Source: Streptococcus suis (GTDB lineage Bacteria; Bacillota; Bacilli; Lactobacillales; Streptococcaceae). Taken from it: 64,000 bases of DNA. This document shows positions 56,313-64,000 of the stretch, piece after piece. The position numbers were made by a program, and so were the translations under genes. Numbering within the stretch: position 1 is the first letter of the stretch; each line of letters opens with the position of its first letter. Under the pieces are notes generated by a model that did not search any database, was not told the DNA's origin, and saw only the letters and a program-made list of their open reading frames with translations. The stretch spans positions 1 through 64,000 of the forward strand of contig NZ_JAGFUX010000005.1 in NCBI RefSeq assembly GCF_017601095.1, written 5' to 3'.

Positions 56313-57098
56313 TTAGTAGTATTCTCCTTGGCGGTAATCCCAAGAATTGAAATGTTCAGAAAGATTCATCATGATTTTGTCGATGTCCAGCCCCTTGCGA
56401 ATCACAACTGGACATGGGCTGATTGAGCGGCTGGCAGGACCTTGTTCAGGAATAAGTTTGCCCTCCTTATCAACCATGGACACCATAACCCCTTGCTCAT
56501 AGCGGGTTTCAATCGTTTTATCAGGTTGGATTGAAGCAACATAGTCATCCGCCTCAATCACCAAGTCAACCTTAGAAGCGATGCGCTCGCCAATTCCTTC
56601 TACCTTGCCACGGTTTCCCTTGCCAGATGGGTTGGCAGAAGAAGCATAGACCATACGTCCCTCTTTTTCCCACATTTCCTTAGCGATTTGCTCACCAGCT
56701 ACTCCAAACTTGATGACAAAGCAAGAGGTCTTGCGAGTATCGGTCATCAACTCCTCACGACCATCTCCATAGGCTTGGAGCTTTTCGTAGGCTTCTGGCT
56801 TCCAGGGCAGGATGCAACCAAGCAAGATATCCTGATTCCAGTGGGCTTGGTAAAAAGCATCGATTTCCGGGGTTAACTGGGCCAATTCACGCAACTCTTC
56901 CATGCTACCACAGAGAACGACACCTGGTTTATTGCGCTTGCGCTCTTTTGCGTCAAACTTGCGTTCTAAACCAGCCTTATCTGCGGTCATGATGATGTAG
57001 CCTACCTTAGTTGGGCAAACAATAACGCCGCCTTCCCCTTTGATAATATCAAGGCCTTCTTGTGAAAGTTGGCCATCCCAATGAATTTGTTTTGTCAT
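56313..57098 (-). CDS. Sua5/YciO/YrdC family protein, divergent
   Basis: A 261-residue YrdC-fold protein. It keeps the nucleotide-site end ASSANPSGKGNRGKVEGI (about 152-169) and an AKERKRNKP stretch (about 51). But the hallmark PTETVYGL is replaced by CPTKVGYIIM (about 28-37), and the middle is unusual (LLGCILPWKPEAYEKL). True TsaC/Sua5 makes threonylcarbamoyl-AMP for TsaD; here the altered motif makes that role uncertain. It may be a paralogue with another carbamoyl-type reaction. Confidence 0.78.
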   Translation of the reverse strand: MTKQIHWDGQLSQEGLDIIKGEGGVIVCPTKVGYIIMTADKAGLERKFDAKERKRNKPGVVLCGSMEELRELAQLTPEIDAFYQAHWNQDILLGCILPWKPEAYEKLQAYGDGREELMTDTRKTSCFVIKFGVAGEQIAKEMWEKEGRMVYASSANPSGKGNRGKVEGIGERIASKVDLVIEADDYVASIQPDKTIETRYEQGVMVSMVDKEGKLIPEQGPASRSISPCPVVIRKGLDIDKIMMNLSEHFNSWDYRQGEYY

Positions 57099-57214
57099 AA
57101 ATTGGCTCCTTTTAAATTGTCAGATAATTCAATTATATCAGAATTTTTTGAAAAAACAAGTTGTTTCAAAAAGAAGGACTTGCAAAAGCATCTGAATTGT
57201 GGGAAACTAGATTC

Positions 57215-58978
57215 ATGAAACGAATGAGACGAGAATTTCAGAAAATTTATTACAATCTAGACAAAATCCTCCTCCTCTTTGCTTCCTCCTTTGCTTTTAT
57301 GGAATTTATCTGGATTCCCTTTAATTCTTGGTTGGCAGAAGAGCTCCTGAGTTTGACAGGGCATGCTTATTTATCACCGACCAATGCTCTGGCAGTTTTT
57401 TCGGAAAATGGCTTTGTAACCCTTATGTTCCTTCTCATGTTTGTCGCCAATATCTTCGTGGCATACTTGGAGATGGCACTTTTATTTACAGGGATCTGGC
57501 AGTTATTGGATCAAAATGTGAAGCACCTACCTGATTTTCTGCGGGATGTAGGCAGAAGCATGCTAACAATTTTGAGGCATATCAGCCTTGCAAAAATGAT
57601 TTTCCTGCTCTTTTATGCCGTCATATTATTGCCTTTTTTGAGGCGGCTTCTAAATATTTATTATTTTAATAAGCTGGTCATTCCTGAATTTGTTGTCGAT
57701 TATTTAACCACTATTTTGTTGATTAGCTTACTCTTTCTACTCGGTCTCTTGTTCTTCTTCTGGCTGGCGTCAAGACTGATGTTTGCTATTCCAAAGGTAT
57801 ACTTTGAGCACCGGAGTGTGAAAGAGTCCATTCGCTATTCTTGGGACAAGACAAGCGGTTGGAATCAAGTGGGGCATTTCTTCTCTTTGATCAGCATTAT
57901 CTTACAATCGACTTTGCTCTTTTTCTTGAGTGGTCTTTGTTTCTATACTGTTCAGGTCCTGGTGGAACGATTTTTTCCGAGTTTGGCCTTTCCGATGGTC
58001 ATAGTCCACTATGTCTTACTGCGGTTGGCTTTTTACAGTGCCATCGCCTTGTTTATGACCAAGTTTGTGACCTTGATGACTGGCAAACATTTGCCAAGCT
58101 ATCGTCGTAAACGTCTACGCCACCGCCTCCGTCTGGCTATTGTTGCAACAGCGAGTCTTTATTATGGGGTTCAAGGGGCGGTGACTTTTTATTATCCGTT
58201 AGAAACCTTGCCAATCACAATTTCCCACAGGGGTGTTGACAATGCGAACGGAGTGCAAAATACTCTGGATTCCTTGGAGAAGACAGCCCAGCTAGCACCT
58301 GACTACATCGAAATGGATATTCAGGAGACCAAAGACTTTCAGTTTGTTGTCATGCACGATACAGACCTTCTGGCTCTCACTGGAAATCCTGGCGGAACCC
58401 ATGATTACACCTTGGCAGAATTGACTAAGATGACGGCCTCAGAAAATGGCATGTCCAGTCCAGTTCCTTCTTTCGAAGCTTACTTGGACAAGGCAGATCA
58501 GCTGGGGCAGAAACTGCTGGTGGAGATTAAGGTAACAGGCCAAGATTCCCCTGATTTGACTAAAACTTTCCTAGAAAAATACGGGCAACGCCTACTAGAT
58601 AAGGGGCACCAGATTCAGTCGCTGGACTATCAAACCATCATCGAGGTAAAGGAATACGATGAAGCCCTTGTTTCTCTTTTTATCTTGCCATTTAACTCGA
58701 TTTATCCACGGACCCTTGCGGATGGATATACTATGGAATATTCTTCTTTGGATCAAAACTTTATGGTCAAATCCTGGTTGCATGGAAAGTCTGTCTATGC
58801 CTGGACTCCTAATGATGAAGAAACCATGAGCCAGGTGATCTTGTTGCAAGTGGATGGGATTATCACCGACCAGCTGGCAGTCATGAAGGACTTGATGAAA
58901 AGTTTTCAAGAGAATACTTCTTACAGTGACCTCTTCTTGATTCAATTCCAAAAGCTCCTTTACCAATTTGAAGGGTAA
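57215..58978 (+). CDS. Glycerophosphodiester phosphodiesterase with N-terminal membrane domain
   Basis: A 587-residue protein. The first 330 residues hold about seven membrane helices (GPDPase membrane domain). The C-terminal 240 residues form a GDPD catalytic domain: ISHRGVDNANGVQNT (about 340), YIEMDIQETKDFQFVVMHD (about 367) and the late YAWTPND. It should hydrolyse glycerophosphodiesters outside the membrane, from lipids or lipoteichoic acid. I chose ATG 57215, since the frame back to TTG 57161 has no family match; the ribosome site is weak in both cases. Confidence 0.85.
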   Translation: MKRMRREFQKIYYNLDKILLLFASSFAFMEFIWIPFNSWLAEELLSLTGHAYLSPTNALAVFSENGFVTLMFLLMFVANIFVAYLEMALLFTGIWQLLDQNVKHLPDFLRDVGRSMLTILRHISLAKMIFLLFYAVILLPFLRRLLNIYYFNKLVIPEFVVDYLTTILLISLLFLLGLLFFFWLASRLMFAIPKVYFEHRSVKESIRYSWDKTSGWNQVGHFFSLISIILQSTLLFFLSGLCFYTVQVLVERFFPSLAFPMVIVHYVLLRLAFYSAIALFMTKFVTLMTGKHLPSYRRKRLRHRLRLAIVATASLYYGVQGAVTFYYPLETLPITISHRGVDNANGVQNTLDSLEKTAQLAPDYIEMDIQETKDFQFVVMHDTDLLALTGNPGGTHDYTLAELTKMTASENGMSSPVPSFEAYLDKADQLGQKLLVEIKVTGQDSPDLTKTFLEKYGQRLLDKGHQIQSLDYQTIIEVKEYDEALVSLFILPFNSIYPRTLADGYTMEYSSLDQNFMVKSWLHGKSVYAWTPNDEETMSQVILLQVDGIITDQLAVMKDLMKSFQENTSYSDLFLIQFQKLLYQFEG

Positions 58979-59014
58979 CAAGAAAAAACGGACGTCTGTC
59001 CGTTTTTTCTTGTT
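58978..59014. terminator. bidirectional terminator between the GDPD gene and ybaB
   Basis: AACAAGAAAAAACGGAC and GTCCGTTTTTTCTTGTT form a perfect 17-base stem around GTCT. Confidence 0.92.
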
Positions 59015-59016
59015 GT

Positions 59017-59316
59017 TTAGAATGGTAATTTTCCTGCAAAGGCACCGAGAGTTTTTTTAGTCGCTTGGTCTGCCAAGTCTAAGGCTTGATTAACAGCTTG
59101 TACCGTCATATCTTGCAAAGTTTCGATGTCTTCTGGGTCCACGACCTCTGGTTTAAAGCTGACAGCTACCAATTTTTTATCCCCTGTAACCGTAGCAGAG
59201 ACGAGTTCTTGGGCAGAATGACCTGTGAATTCCATCGCAGCCAATTCGGCTTGGCTCTTTTCCATTTGTTTCTGCAGTTTTTGTGCTTGTTTCATCATTT
59301 GTTGCATATTCATCAT
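59017..59316 (-). CDS. YbaB/EbfC family nucleoid-associated protein
   Basis: A 99-residue DNA-binding protein. The N-terminus is a Gln-, Met- and Lys-rich coiled helix ([20 protein letters not shown]). The middle [20 protein letters not shown] and the ending [19 protein letters not shown] are typical of the family. In other bacteria it sits next to dnaX and recR; here it stands alone. The ATG at 59316 follows AGGAGG by 8 bases. A TGG-TATAAT promoter (59346-59351, minus) lies upstream. Confidence 0.92.
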   Translation of the reverse strand: MMNMQQMMKQAQKLQKQMEKSQAELAAMEFTGHSAQELVSATVTGDKKLVAVSFKPEVVDPEDIETLQDMTVQAVNQALDLADQATKKTLGAFAGKLPF

Positions 59317-59345
59317 TGTCTTGTCCTCCTAAATGATATCGCTAT

Positions 59346-59354
59346 ATTATACCA
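59346..59354 (-). promoter_or_regulatory. ybaB extended -10 promoter
   Basis: TGG then TATAAT on the minus strand (plus-strand ATTATA at 59346-59351). Confidence 0.65.
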
Positions 59355-59410
59355 TTTTTTCTGCCAGGGGGAAACTCACGCAATTATACAGTATATTAAC
59401 CTATTTTCTA

Positions 59411-59463
59411 TTGACCTTTACTGGAGGGCGTAGTATAATAAAAGAAAAACTGGTTATAACCAG
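59411..59463 (+). promoter_or_regulatory. agaS promoter with NagR-like operator
   Basis: TTGACC (59411-59416) and TATAAT (59434-59439) are spaced by 17 bases. A perfect 14-base palindrome CTGGTTATAACCAG (59450-59463) lies between the transcript start and the ribosome site. It resembles the dre-type sites of GntR/HutC regulators such as NagR, which sense amino sugar phosphates. Confidence 0.72.
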
Positions 59464-59476
59464 CAAAGGAGGAACT

Positions 59477-60643
59477 ATGTTTCGTTTAGCAAAAGAAGAA
59501 TTGGAAAAACTGGGTGCTAGTATTACAGTACCAGAAATTTTCCAGCAACCTGGTTTATGGAAGGAGGCACATGAATTATATACAGGGCAACTAGAAGCAA
59601 TTGAGCGTTTTATCGGAGCGATCAAAGAACGTCATGCGTTTGTCCATGTTATTTTTGCAGGTGCAGGGACATCTGATTTTGTCGGCCAATCCATTGCAAA
59701 CTATTTAAATCAAGTCAATGACTTGAAGTCTATCCGTTTTACGACTGTTGGGACAGTTGAATTGGTAAGCAGACCCTATGACTACTTGCAAGCAGACCTA
59801 CCAACGATTTTGGTTTCCTTTGCGCGTAGTGGAAACTCACCTGAAAGTGTGGCGGCAGTAGAAGTTGCCAAACAAATCGTTGATCAACTCTATCAAGTGA
59901 CCATTACCTGTGCTCCAGAGGGTAAATTAGCCCAGGCAGCTGCAGGTGATGAAGAAAATCTCTTGCTCTTGCAACCTGCGGGTTCAAACGACAAGGGCTT
60001 TGCAATGACAGGTTCATATTCCTGCATGGCTCTGACTGCCCTACTTGTCTTCTCACCAGCTAGTCAAGAAGAGAAAGCTGCTTGGGTGGAGACGATTGTT
60101 AGAGTGGGACAAGATGTCTTGGACCGTGAAGACTATGTGGAAGAATTGGTCGGACAAGATTTTGAACGGGTAATCTATCTCGGTGCCGGTGGTTTCTATG
60201 GTGTGGCACATGAAGCGCAGCTGAAGATTTTGGAGTTAACAGCCGGTAAGATTGCGACTATGTACGAATCCCCTCTTGGATTCCGTCATGGTCCAAAATC
60301 TCTCATTAATGAAAAGACAGTAGTTATTGTGTTCACATCAAATGATCCGTACACTCGCCAGTACGATGTTGATTTGATTAATGAGGTTTATGGTGATGAC
60401 ATTGTTACGCGCATCGTGGCCCTATCTTCTAGTCCATTGGAAGGCACAGAAGCAGCCAACTTTGTCTTGGCTTCAGGCGGAGAAAACCTTCCAGATGTCT
60501 TCTTGACCTTCCCATACATCTTATTTGCCCAAACCTTCTCCGTAATGGCGGCGCTCAAGTGCAAAAACTTGCCGGACACTCCATCACCAACTGGTACTGT
60601 CAACCGAGTTGTGCAAGGGGTTATCATTCACCCATTGCCATAA
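59477..60643 (+). CDS. agaS: AgaS-type sugar isomerase (SIS domain, amino sugar)
   Basis: A 388-residue protein with two SIS domains. The N-terminal one has FAGAGTSDFVGQSIANYL (about 61-78) and SFARSGNSPES (about 113), and the second has YLGAGGFYGVAHEAQLKILE (about 234-253). AgaS acts as a galactosamine-6-phosphate deaminase/isomerase, or similar, in amino sugar catabolism; glucosamine-like substrates are also possible. AAAGGAGG precedes ATG 59477. The upstream palindrome suggests control by an amino sugar-responsive GntR repressor. Confidence 0.88.
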   Translation: MFRLAKEELEKLGASITVPEIFQQPGLWKEAHELYTGQLEAIERFIGAIKERHAFVHVIFAGAGTSDFVGQSIANYLNQVNDLKSIRFTTVGTVELVSRPYDYLQADLPTILVSFARSGNSPESVAAVEVAKQIVDQLYQVTITCAPEGKLAQAAAGDEENLLLLQPAGSNDKGFAMTGSYSCMALTALLVFSPASQEEKAAWVETIVRVGQDVLDREDYVEELVGQDFERVIYLGAGGFYGVAHEAQLKILELTAGKIATMYESPLGFRHGPKSLINEKTVVIVFTSNDPYTRQYDVDLINEVYGDDIVTRIVALSSSPLEGTEAANFVLASGGENLPDVFLTFPYILFAQTFSVMAALKCKNLPDTPSPTGTVNRVVQGVIIHPLP

Positions 60644-60659
60644 ACAGAATAAGCGTGCC

Positions 60660-60692
60660 AAAAGAGCTTCCAAAAAAGGAAGCTCTTTTTTA
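60660..60692. terminator. bidirectional terminator between agaS and pepX
   Basis: AAAGAGCTTCC and GGAAGCTCTTT pair around AAAAAA, then TTT; the pepX stop codon adjoins it. Confidence 0.88.
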
Positions 60693-62957
60693 AAATGGCA
60701 AATGAAGGCTGGACTGGTCCAAATCAAGAGAAATGGTCCAGTCGCTATTGTCCCGAATGGTGCATTCAAAATCGGTGGTGTAGAGAATTAGCTCCAAGAC
60801 ATCCCCTGTTTTCAGCTGGTAGATAGTCGGTTGCAGTTTCCAGCTCAAGTCCATCCACTGGTCTGGCACCACTTCCTCAATTTTCATCAAGTCAGTACGG
60901 TTTTGCAGGTTCATAAAGCCCTTGGTCACCAAGCGTTGCGGCATCTCCACATAAGGCAACTCCACCAGATTTTCTTGGGCATGGTAGCGGCCGTTGTCCA
61001 GGCTCAACCGCGTTTTTGGCGTTGGGATTGGGGCCAGGCGTTTTTTGCTTCCCTTGTCCAATAGCTGAGCAGATAAGAGGCCCTTGGCTACACTAGAAGA
61101 TACACGGAGTTTCAGCGTGACCTGTCCGTTAATCAGGATATCCTCCGTCATAGGCAGTTCCATGCTGACTTGATTGGCCTTGCCTGCATAGAGGTCTTGG
61201 TGGAAGGCTGGATAGGATTTGCCGTAGCGGTCAAAATTTTCTTGGGCATAGTGATTGGAAATGGTCTGACTTCCAGTACCTAGTGGCAAGACAGCCTCAT
61301 TTTCACCGCCAAAGGTTTCTAAAGTCGTCCAAGTCTGCTCACCGCTGTTGTCCTGCCAGATGACCTTTGGCAGTTGGTAGTTATTCTCGTAGCCCAGCAG
61401 TTTCTGGCTGAGCAGGGCGTTCATGGATTCACGGAAGTCGATAGACTGCCAGTTGTTCATATACACGTGGGCACCGTTGTGGAAGAAGAGGTGCTTTTTG
61501 ATGTGACTTGGCAGGGCATGGAACATATTCCAGACGTGGATTGGTTTGACATTCCAGTCCTGTGAGCCGTGGGTAAAGACCACTTCGCACTTGACCTTGT
61601 CAGCCTGGAGCAGATAGTTGCGGTCCTGCCAGTATTGGCTGTAGTCACCGCTAGTGCGGTCCAGAGCAGCTTGTTCTGCTGCCAGTCCTTTTTCGTAGGC
61701 TGCTTTATTGCGGAGGAAGTCCCCCGCTTGCAGGCTTTTCGAGTAGGTCAGGGCTGTCAAGCTGTCCAAGTCCTCTCCTGGATAGCCACCAGGGCTGGTC
61801 ACCAGCCCGTTTTCACGGTAGTAGTCATACCAAGAGGAAATCCCTGCTTCTGCGATGATGACTTCCAATCCGTCCACGCCAGTTGTTGCCAAGGCATTGG
61901 ACATGGTTCCTAGGTAAGACAGTCCCGTCGTCGCTACCTTACCATTGGCCCAATCGGCCTTGACCTCTAACGAGCGAGTGTGGTCTGTGTAGGCCTTAGT
62001 GCGACCGTTCAGCCAGTCAATCACCGCTTTGTAGCCCTCAACCTGCTGGTAGTCGCCAGATGTCATGTAGCCAGTCGAGCCCAACGTGCCGATACCAGAC
62101 ACATGGAGGCTGGCGAAACCACGAGCAAGGAAGTAATCATTGAGGGAGTAAGAAGTGATGTGGCCCAGTTTTTCGGTGGCAGGGCTGACAGGTAGTTCTC
62201 GCTGGTCCAAGTCTAGCTTAGTGATGCTAGTCTGCTTGACCTCAATGGTGCCAGCAGATTTTTCAGCTAACTCCCCTTCCATCTTGTGCAGGGCCTTGTC
62301 GCTGGCTACATCGTTAACTCCTTGATGATAAGGACTGTTTGTAATCACCGCAGGGATTTTCCCGTCAAACTGCGGACGGAGGATGGAAACTTTGACAATA
62401 TCAGTCTGGCCAGTCCCAGCCGTATCGACAGGTGTTTCCACATAGACCACCTCGCGAATGAGGTTTTTGGTTGAAAAGGTCGCTAGAGATTTACCGTTGA
62501 AGAAGTGGTAGTGATTGTCCTCTGGAATCAGGTCGTCACTGACCAGCTGGTCAATCAAGGTGTTTCCGGACTTGGTGCGGGTATTGAGGAGTTGGTAGAG
62601 GTTGTCGATGATGTTCCCATAGACAATTGGGAAATGGCTGGACTTGCGGAATTCTTCCACATCTGTGTAATCCATACCAGGCACAAAGCCCAGCAACTGA
62701 AAGGCCACTTGATAAAAAATCTGATCTGTCAGCTCTCGGTCTGACTGGAAGAAGGTCAGAAGATCTGTCTCCCAATCCGCAATCATGTTGGACAGGGCAA
62801 AGTCGGTATTTGTTGTCAGGAAATGACACTTTCTAGCAAAGGTTTCGAGAGTGGTCTTTGGATTAGCTTGAGAATCCAGAGTAAAGCCGATTGGGTGGAG
62901 TTCCTCAATCATCTGATCCAGTGGGCTTGCAATGTAGGAATAGGCATTAAAACGCAT
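60690..62957 (-). CDS. pepX: PepX, Xaa-Pro dipeptidyl-peptidase
   Basis: A 755-residue S15-family serine peptidase that removes Xaa-Pro dipeptides. The nucleophile is the Ser in TTGLSYLGT (about 347). The oxyanion and triad region includes [10 protein letters not shown] (about 371), the Asp in [10 protein letters not shown] (about 468) and the His in [11 protein letters not shown] (about 498). The C-terminal 200 residues form a beta-rich domain. ATG 62957 (MRFNAYSY) is the family start; an ATG at 62999 is in the leader. In S. suis this enzyme (DPP IV) has been linked to virulence. It is alone on the minus strand. Confidence 0.94.
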   Translation of the reverse strand: MRFNAYSYIASPLDQMIEELHPIGFTLDSQANPKTTLETFARKCHFLTTNTDFALSNMIADWETDLLTFFQSDRELTDQIFYQVAFQLLGFVPGMDYTDVEEFRKSSHFPIVYGNIIDNLYQLLNTRTKSGNTLIDQLVSDDLIPEDNHYHFFNGKSLATFSTKNLIREVVYVETPVDTAGTGQTDIVKVSILRPQFDGKIPAVITNSPYHQGVNDVASDKALHKMEGELAEKSAGTIEVKQTSITKLDLDQRELPVSPATEKLGHITSYSLNDYFLARGFASLHVSGIGTLGSTGYMTSGDYQQVEGYKAVIDWLNGRTKAYTDHTRSLEVKADWANGKVATTGLSYLGTMSNALATTGVDGLEVIIAEAGISSWYDYYRENGLVTSPGGYPGEDLDSLTALTYSKSLQAGDFLRNKAAYEKGLAAEQAALDRTSGDYSQYWQDRNYLLQADKVKCEVVFTHGSQDWNVKPIHVWNMFHALPSHIKKHLFFHNGAHVYMNNWQSIDFRESMNALLSQKLLGYENNYQLPKVIWQDNSGEQTWTTLETFGGENEAVLPLGTGSQTISNHYAQENFDRYGKSYPAFHQDLYAGKANQVSMELPMTEDILINGQVTLKLRVSSSVAKGLLSAQLLDKGSKKRLAPIPTPKTRLSLDNGRYHAQENLVELPYVEMPQRLVTKGFMNLQNRTDLMKIEEVVPDQWMDLSWKLQPTIYQLKTGDVLELILYTTDFECTIRDNSDWTISLDLDQSSLHLPF

Positions 62958-63040
62958 ACATGTTCCTTTCTTGTGTAAATTCTTTACTTTGGTGACCATT
63001 GTTGATAGAATGGTTCTTATTTCGTTTTCACGCTACTGTT

Positions 63041-63069
63041 AGCATAAAGAAAGTAGAGAGGCTTGTCAA
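63041..63069 (-). promoter_or_regulatory. pepX promoter
   Basis: On the minus strand, consensus TTGACA (63064-63069) and TATGCT (63041-63046) are spaced by 17 bases. Confidence 0.8.
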
Positions 63070-63205
63070 GTGTCGTTGTACTGGAAATGAATAAACTTAT
63101 ATAAAACTGAGACAAATTTGTCTGAATGTAGTAAAATAGTGTAAAATATTGGGGTTGAATTTTATATATTATTTGTAAAAAACGACAGTTTCCATTACAA
63201 TAGTA

Positions 63206-63214
63206 TGGTATAGT
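63206..63214 (+). promoter_or_regulatory. cppA extended -10 promoter
   Basis: TGG then TATAGT (63209-63214), about 16 bases before the cppA start; a weak -35 only. Confidence 0.55.
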
Positions 63215-63229
63215 ATTGAGGAGTATGAG

Positions 63230-63961
63230 ATGTTACGAGACAAGCATGTAGTTCCTGTTTTGCGTGTGAATAACAGGGCTATCAATCAAGAATTTATCGA
63301 GAAAAATTTGGGTTTGAAAACTCTATTAGAAGATGGACCATTTGCTGATTTTTCAAGCCACCAGTCAAAAGAATTGGTCTTGAGTTTGATGGAATCACCT
63401 AGTGCCCGTACCCGTCAGGTTAAGGGCTTGAAAAAACTGGCTCTCCTGGTGCTGAAAGTAGCACAGGCAGAAGAGATTGAAGCATTTTTGGCTACTGGAG
63501 CCTCTTATTCAAGATTATATAAGGGAAAAACTGGCCTTGCTTTTGAATGCCTATCGCCAGAAGGAGACCGATTCCTGGTTCATGGCGAAGAGAGCTGTGA
63601 GGATTTGGTCGAAATACTGGCTCCCTATCCGTTTGCATCTAAAGAGGGCTTTGTCGGTTTCAGTCAGGCACAGATTGAGGAAGTTGTATTGCGAACACCT
63701 AATCAAGAAGCGAGTCAAGCGTATTACCAAAAAATATTGGGAGATCAGGAACTTGTTCGTTTCGAACAGGCAGAGGGTGATGACTTGCAGACACCAGCTG
63801 AGGAAGTCTGGGATTTGGATAGCTTGCATTTTCTGGTGAAGCAGGACTTTGACTGGGAGATTCTGGAAGCAGTTTTGCCGGCAGGCTATTTCAAAGATAA
63901 GCGCCAGCGATTTATCCAGACAAGGGACCTAAGTGGCATTGAATTACGGTTTGAAAAATGA
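63230..63961 (+). CDS. cppA: CppA family protein (putative C3-degrading proteinase)
   Basis: A 243-residue two-domain protein. Both halves have the fold pattern of glyoxalase-like domains (LRVNNRAINQEFIEKNLGLK at the start; VVLRTPNQEASQAYYQKILG at about 151-170). I recognise it as CppA, described in streptococci as degrading complement C3, although no protease motif or signal peptide is visible. A role as an intracellular VOC-type enzyme is equally possible. GAGGAG precedes the ATG. It overlaps the next gene by 4 bases. Confidence 0.85.
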   Translation: MLRDKHVVPVLRVNNRAINQEFIEKNLGLKTLLEDGPFADFSSHQSKELVLSLMESPSARTRQVKGLKKLALLVLKVAQAEEIEAFLATGASYSRLYKGKTGLAFECLSPEGDRFLVHGEESCEDLVEILAPYPFASKEGFVGFSQAQIEEVVLRTPNQEASQAYYQKILGDQELVRFEQAEGDDLQTPAEEVWDLDSLHFLVKQDFDWEILEAVLPAGYFKDKRQRFIQTRDLSGIELRFEK

Positions 63962-64000
63962 GACAAGAAATTTTAGACAAGATTTTAGAGCAGATTGAGC
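63958..64000 (+). CDS. start of an unidentified gene, cut by the window end
   Basis: An ATG at 63958 overlaps the cppA stop (ATGA) and opens a frame MRQEILDKILEQIE that runs off the window. The overlap suggests an operon with cppA. Fourteen residues are too few to name the product. Confidence 0.55.
   Translation, partial: MRQEILDKILEQIE

Overview
The window looks like the chromosome of a low-GC streptococcus, most likely Streptococcus suis (inference; no search was run). The evidence is the adcRCBA zinc operon beside a tRNA-rich rRNA operon end, comG followed by a YtxK-like methyltransferase and ackA, rpsL-rpsG-fusA, gap-pgk-glnRA, cppA, TTG and GTG starts (rpoB, rpoC, comGF, glnR), and many extended -10 promoters (TGnTATAAT). 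I see no prophage, insertion sequence, integrase or CRISPR array. Almost all genes are core genes in good reading frame.

Layout: 1-1.2 kb, the 5S rRNA and 12 tRNAs ending an rrn operon. 1.2-4.8 kb, adcR-C-B-A zinc uptake with an AdcR box. 4.8-5.5 kb, copY-copZ copper genes without copA. 5.5-9.8 kb, HIT protein and tyrS (minus), then a class A penicillin-binding protein. 9.8-17.4 kb, rpoB and rpoC. 17.5-25 kb, a DUF1033 protein, an S66 peptidase (minus), the seven-gene comG pilus operon under a ComX box, a methyltransferase and ackA. 25-27.3 kb, a tetrahydrofolate riboswitch, folT and folC. 27.3-31.2 kb, pepA (minus), a small redox/tRNA-binding operon and the competence gene ssbB with its own ComX box. 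31.4-37.2 kb, groESL (CtsR plus CIRCE control), rpsL, rpsG, fusA. 37.2-42.6 kb, gapA, pgk, a FUSC-like membrane protein, glnR, glnA. 42.7-47.9 kb, an acetyltransferase, rnjA-rpoY (minus), tsaB-rimI-tsaD. 47.9-54.5 kb, azlCD, a YeiH-type membrane protein, an Ecs-type ABC pair, an acetyltransferase and a flavoprotein (minus). 54.5-64 kb, csp, a RocS-like segregation protein, an acetyltransferase, a YrdC-like protein, a GDPD membrane protein, ybaB, agaS, pepX, cppA and a gene cut by the window end.

Several genes share themes: transcription and translation (rpoB, rpoC, rpoY, rpsL, rpsG, fusA, tyrS, tRNAs, tsaB/tsaD, rimI), competence (comG, ssbB), metal balance (adc, cop), folate uptake and retention (folT, folC), nitrogen control (glnRA), and central carbon flow (gapA, pgk, ackA).

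The least-explained material is intergenic. There are three tandem hairpin units between rpsG and fusA whose stems are kept while the sequence changes. There is a repeated copy of the pgk 3' end with its terminator. A 49-50 base terminator-plus-linker module recurs downstream of glnA and of the RocS-like gene. Two or three BOX-like elements sit around folT, tsaB and azlC, two of them predicted to lie in 5' leaders. A short decayed reading frame lies upstream of rpoY.
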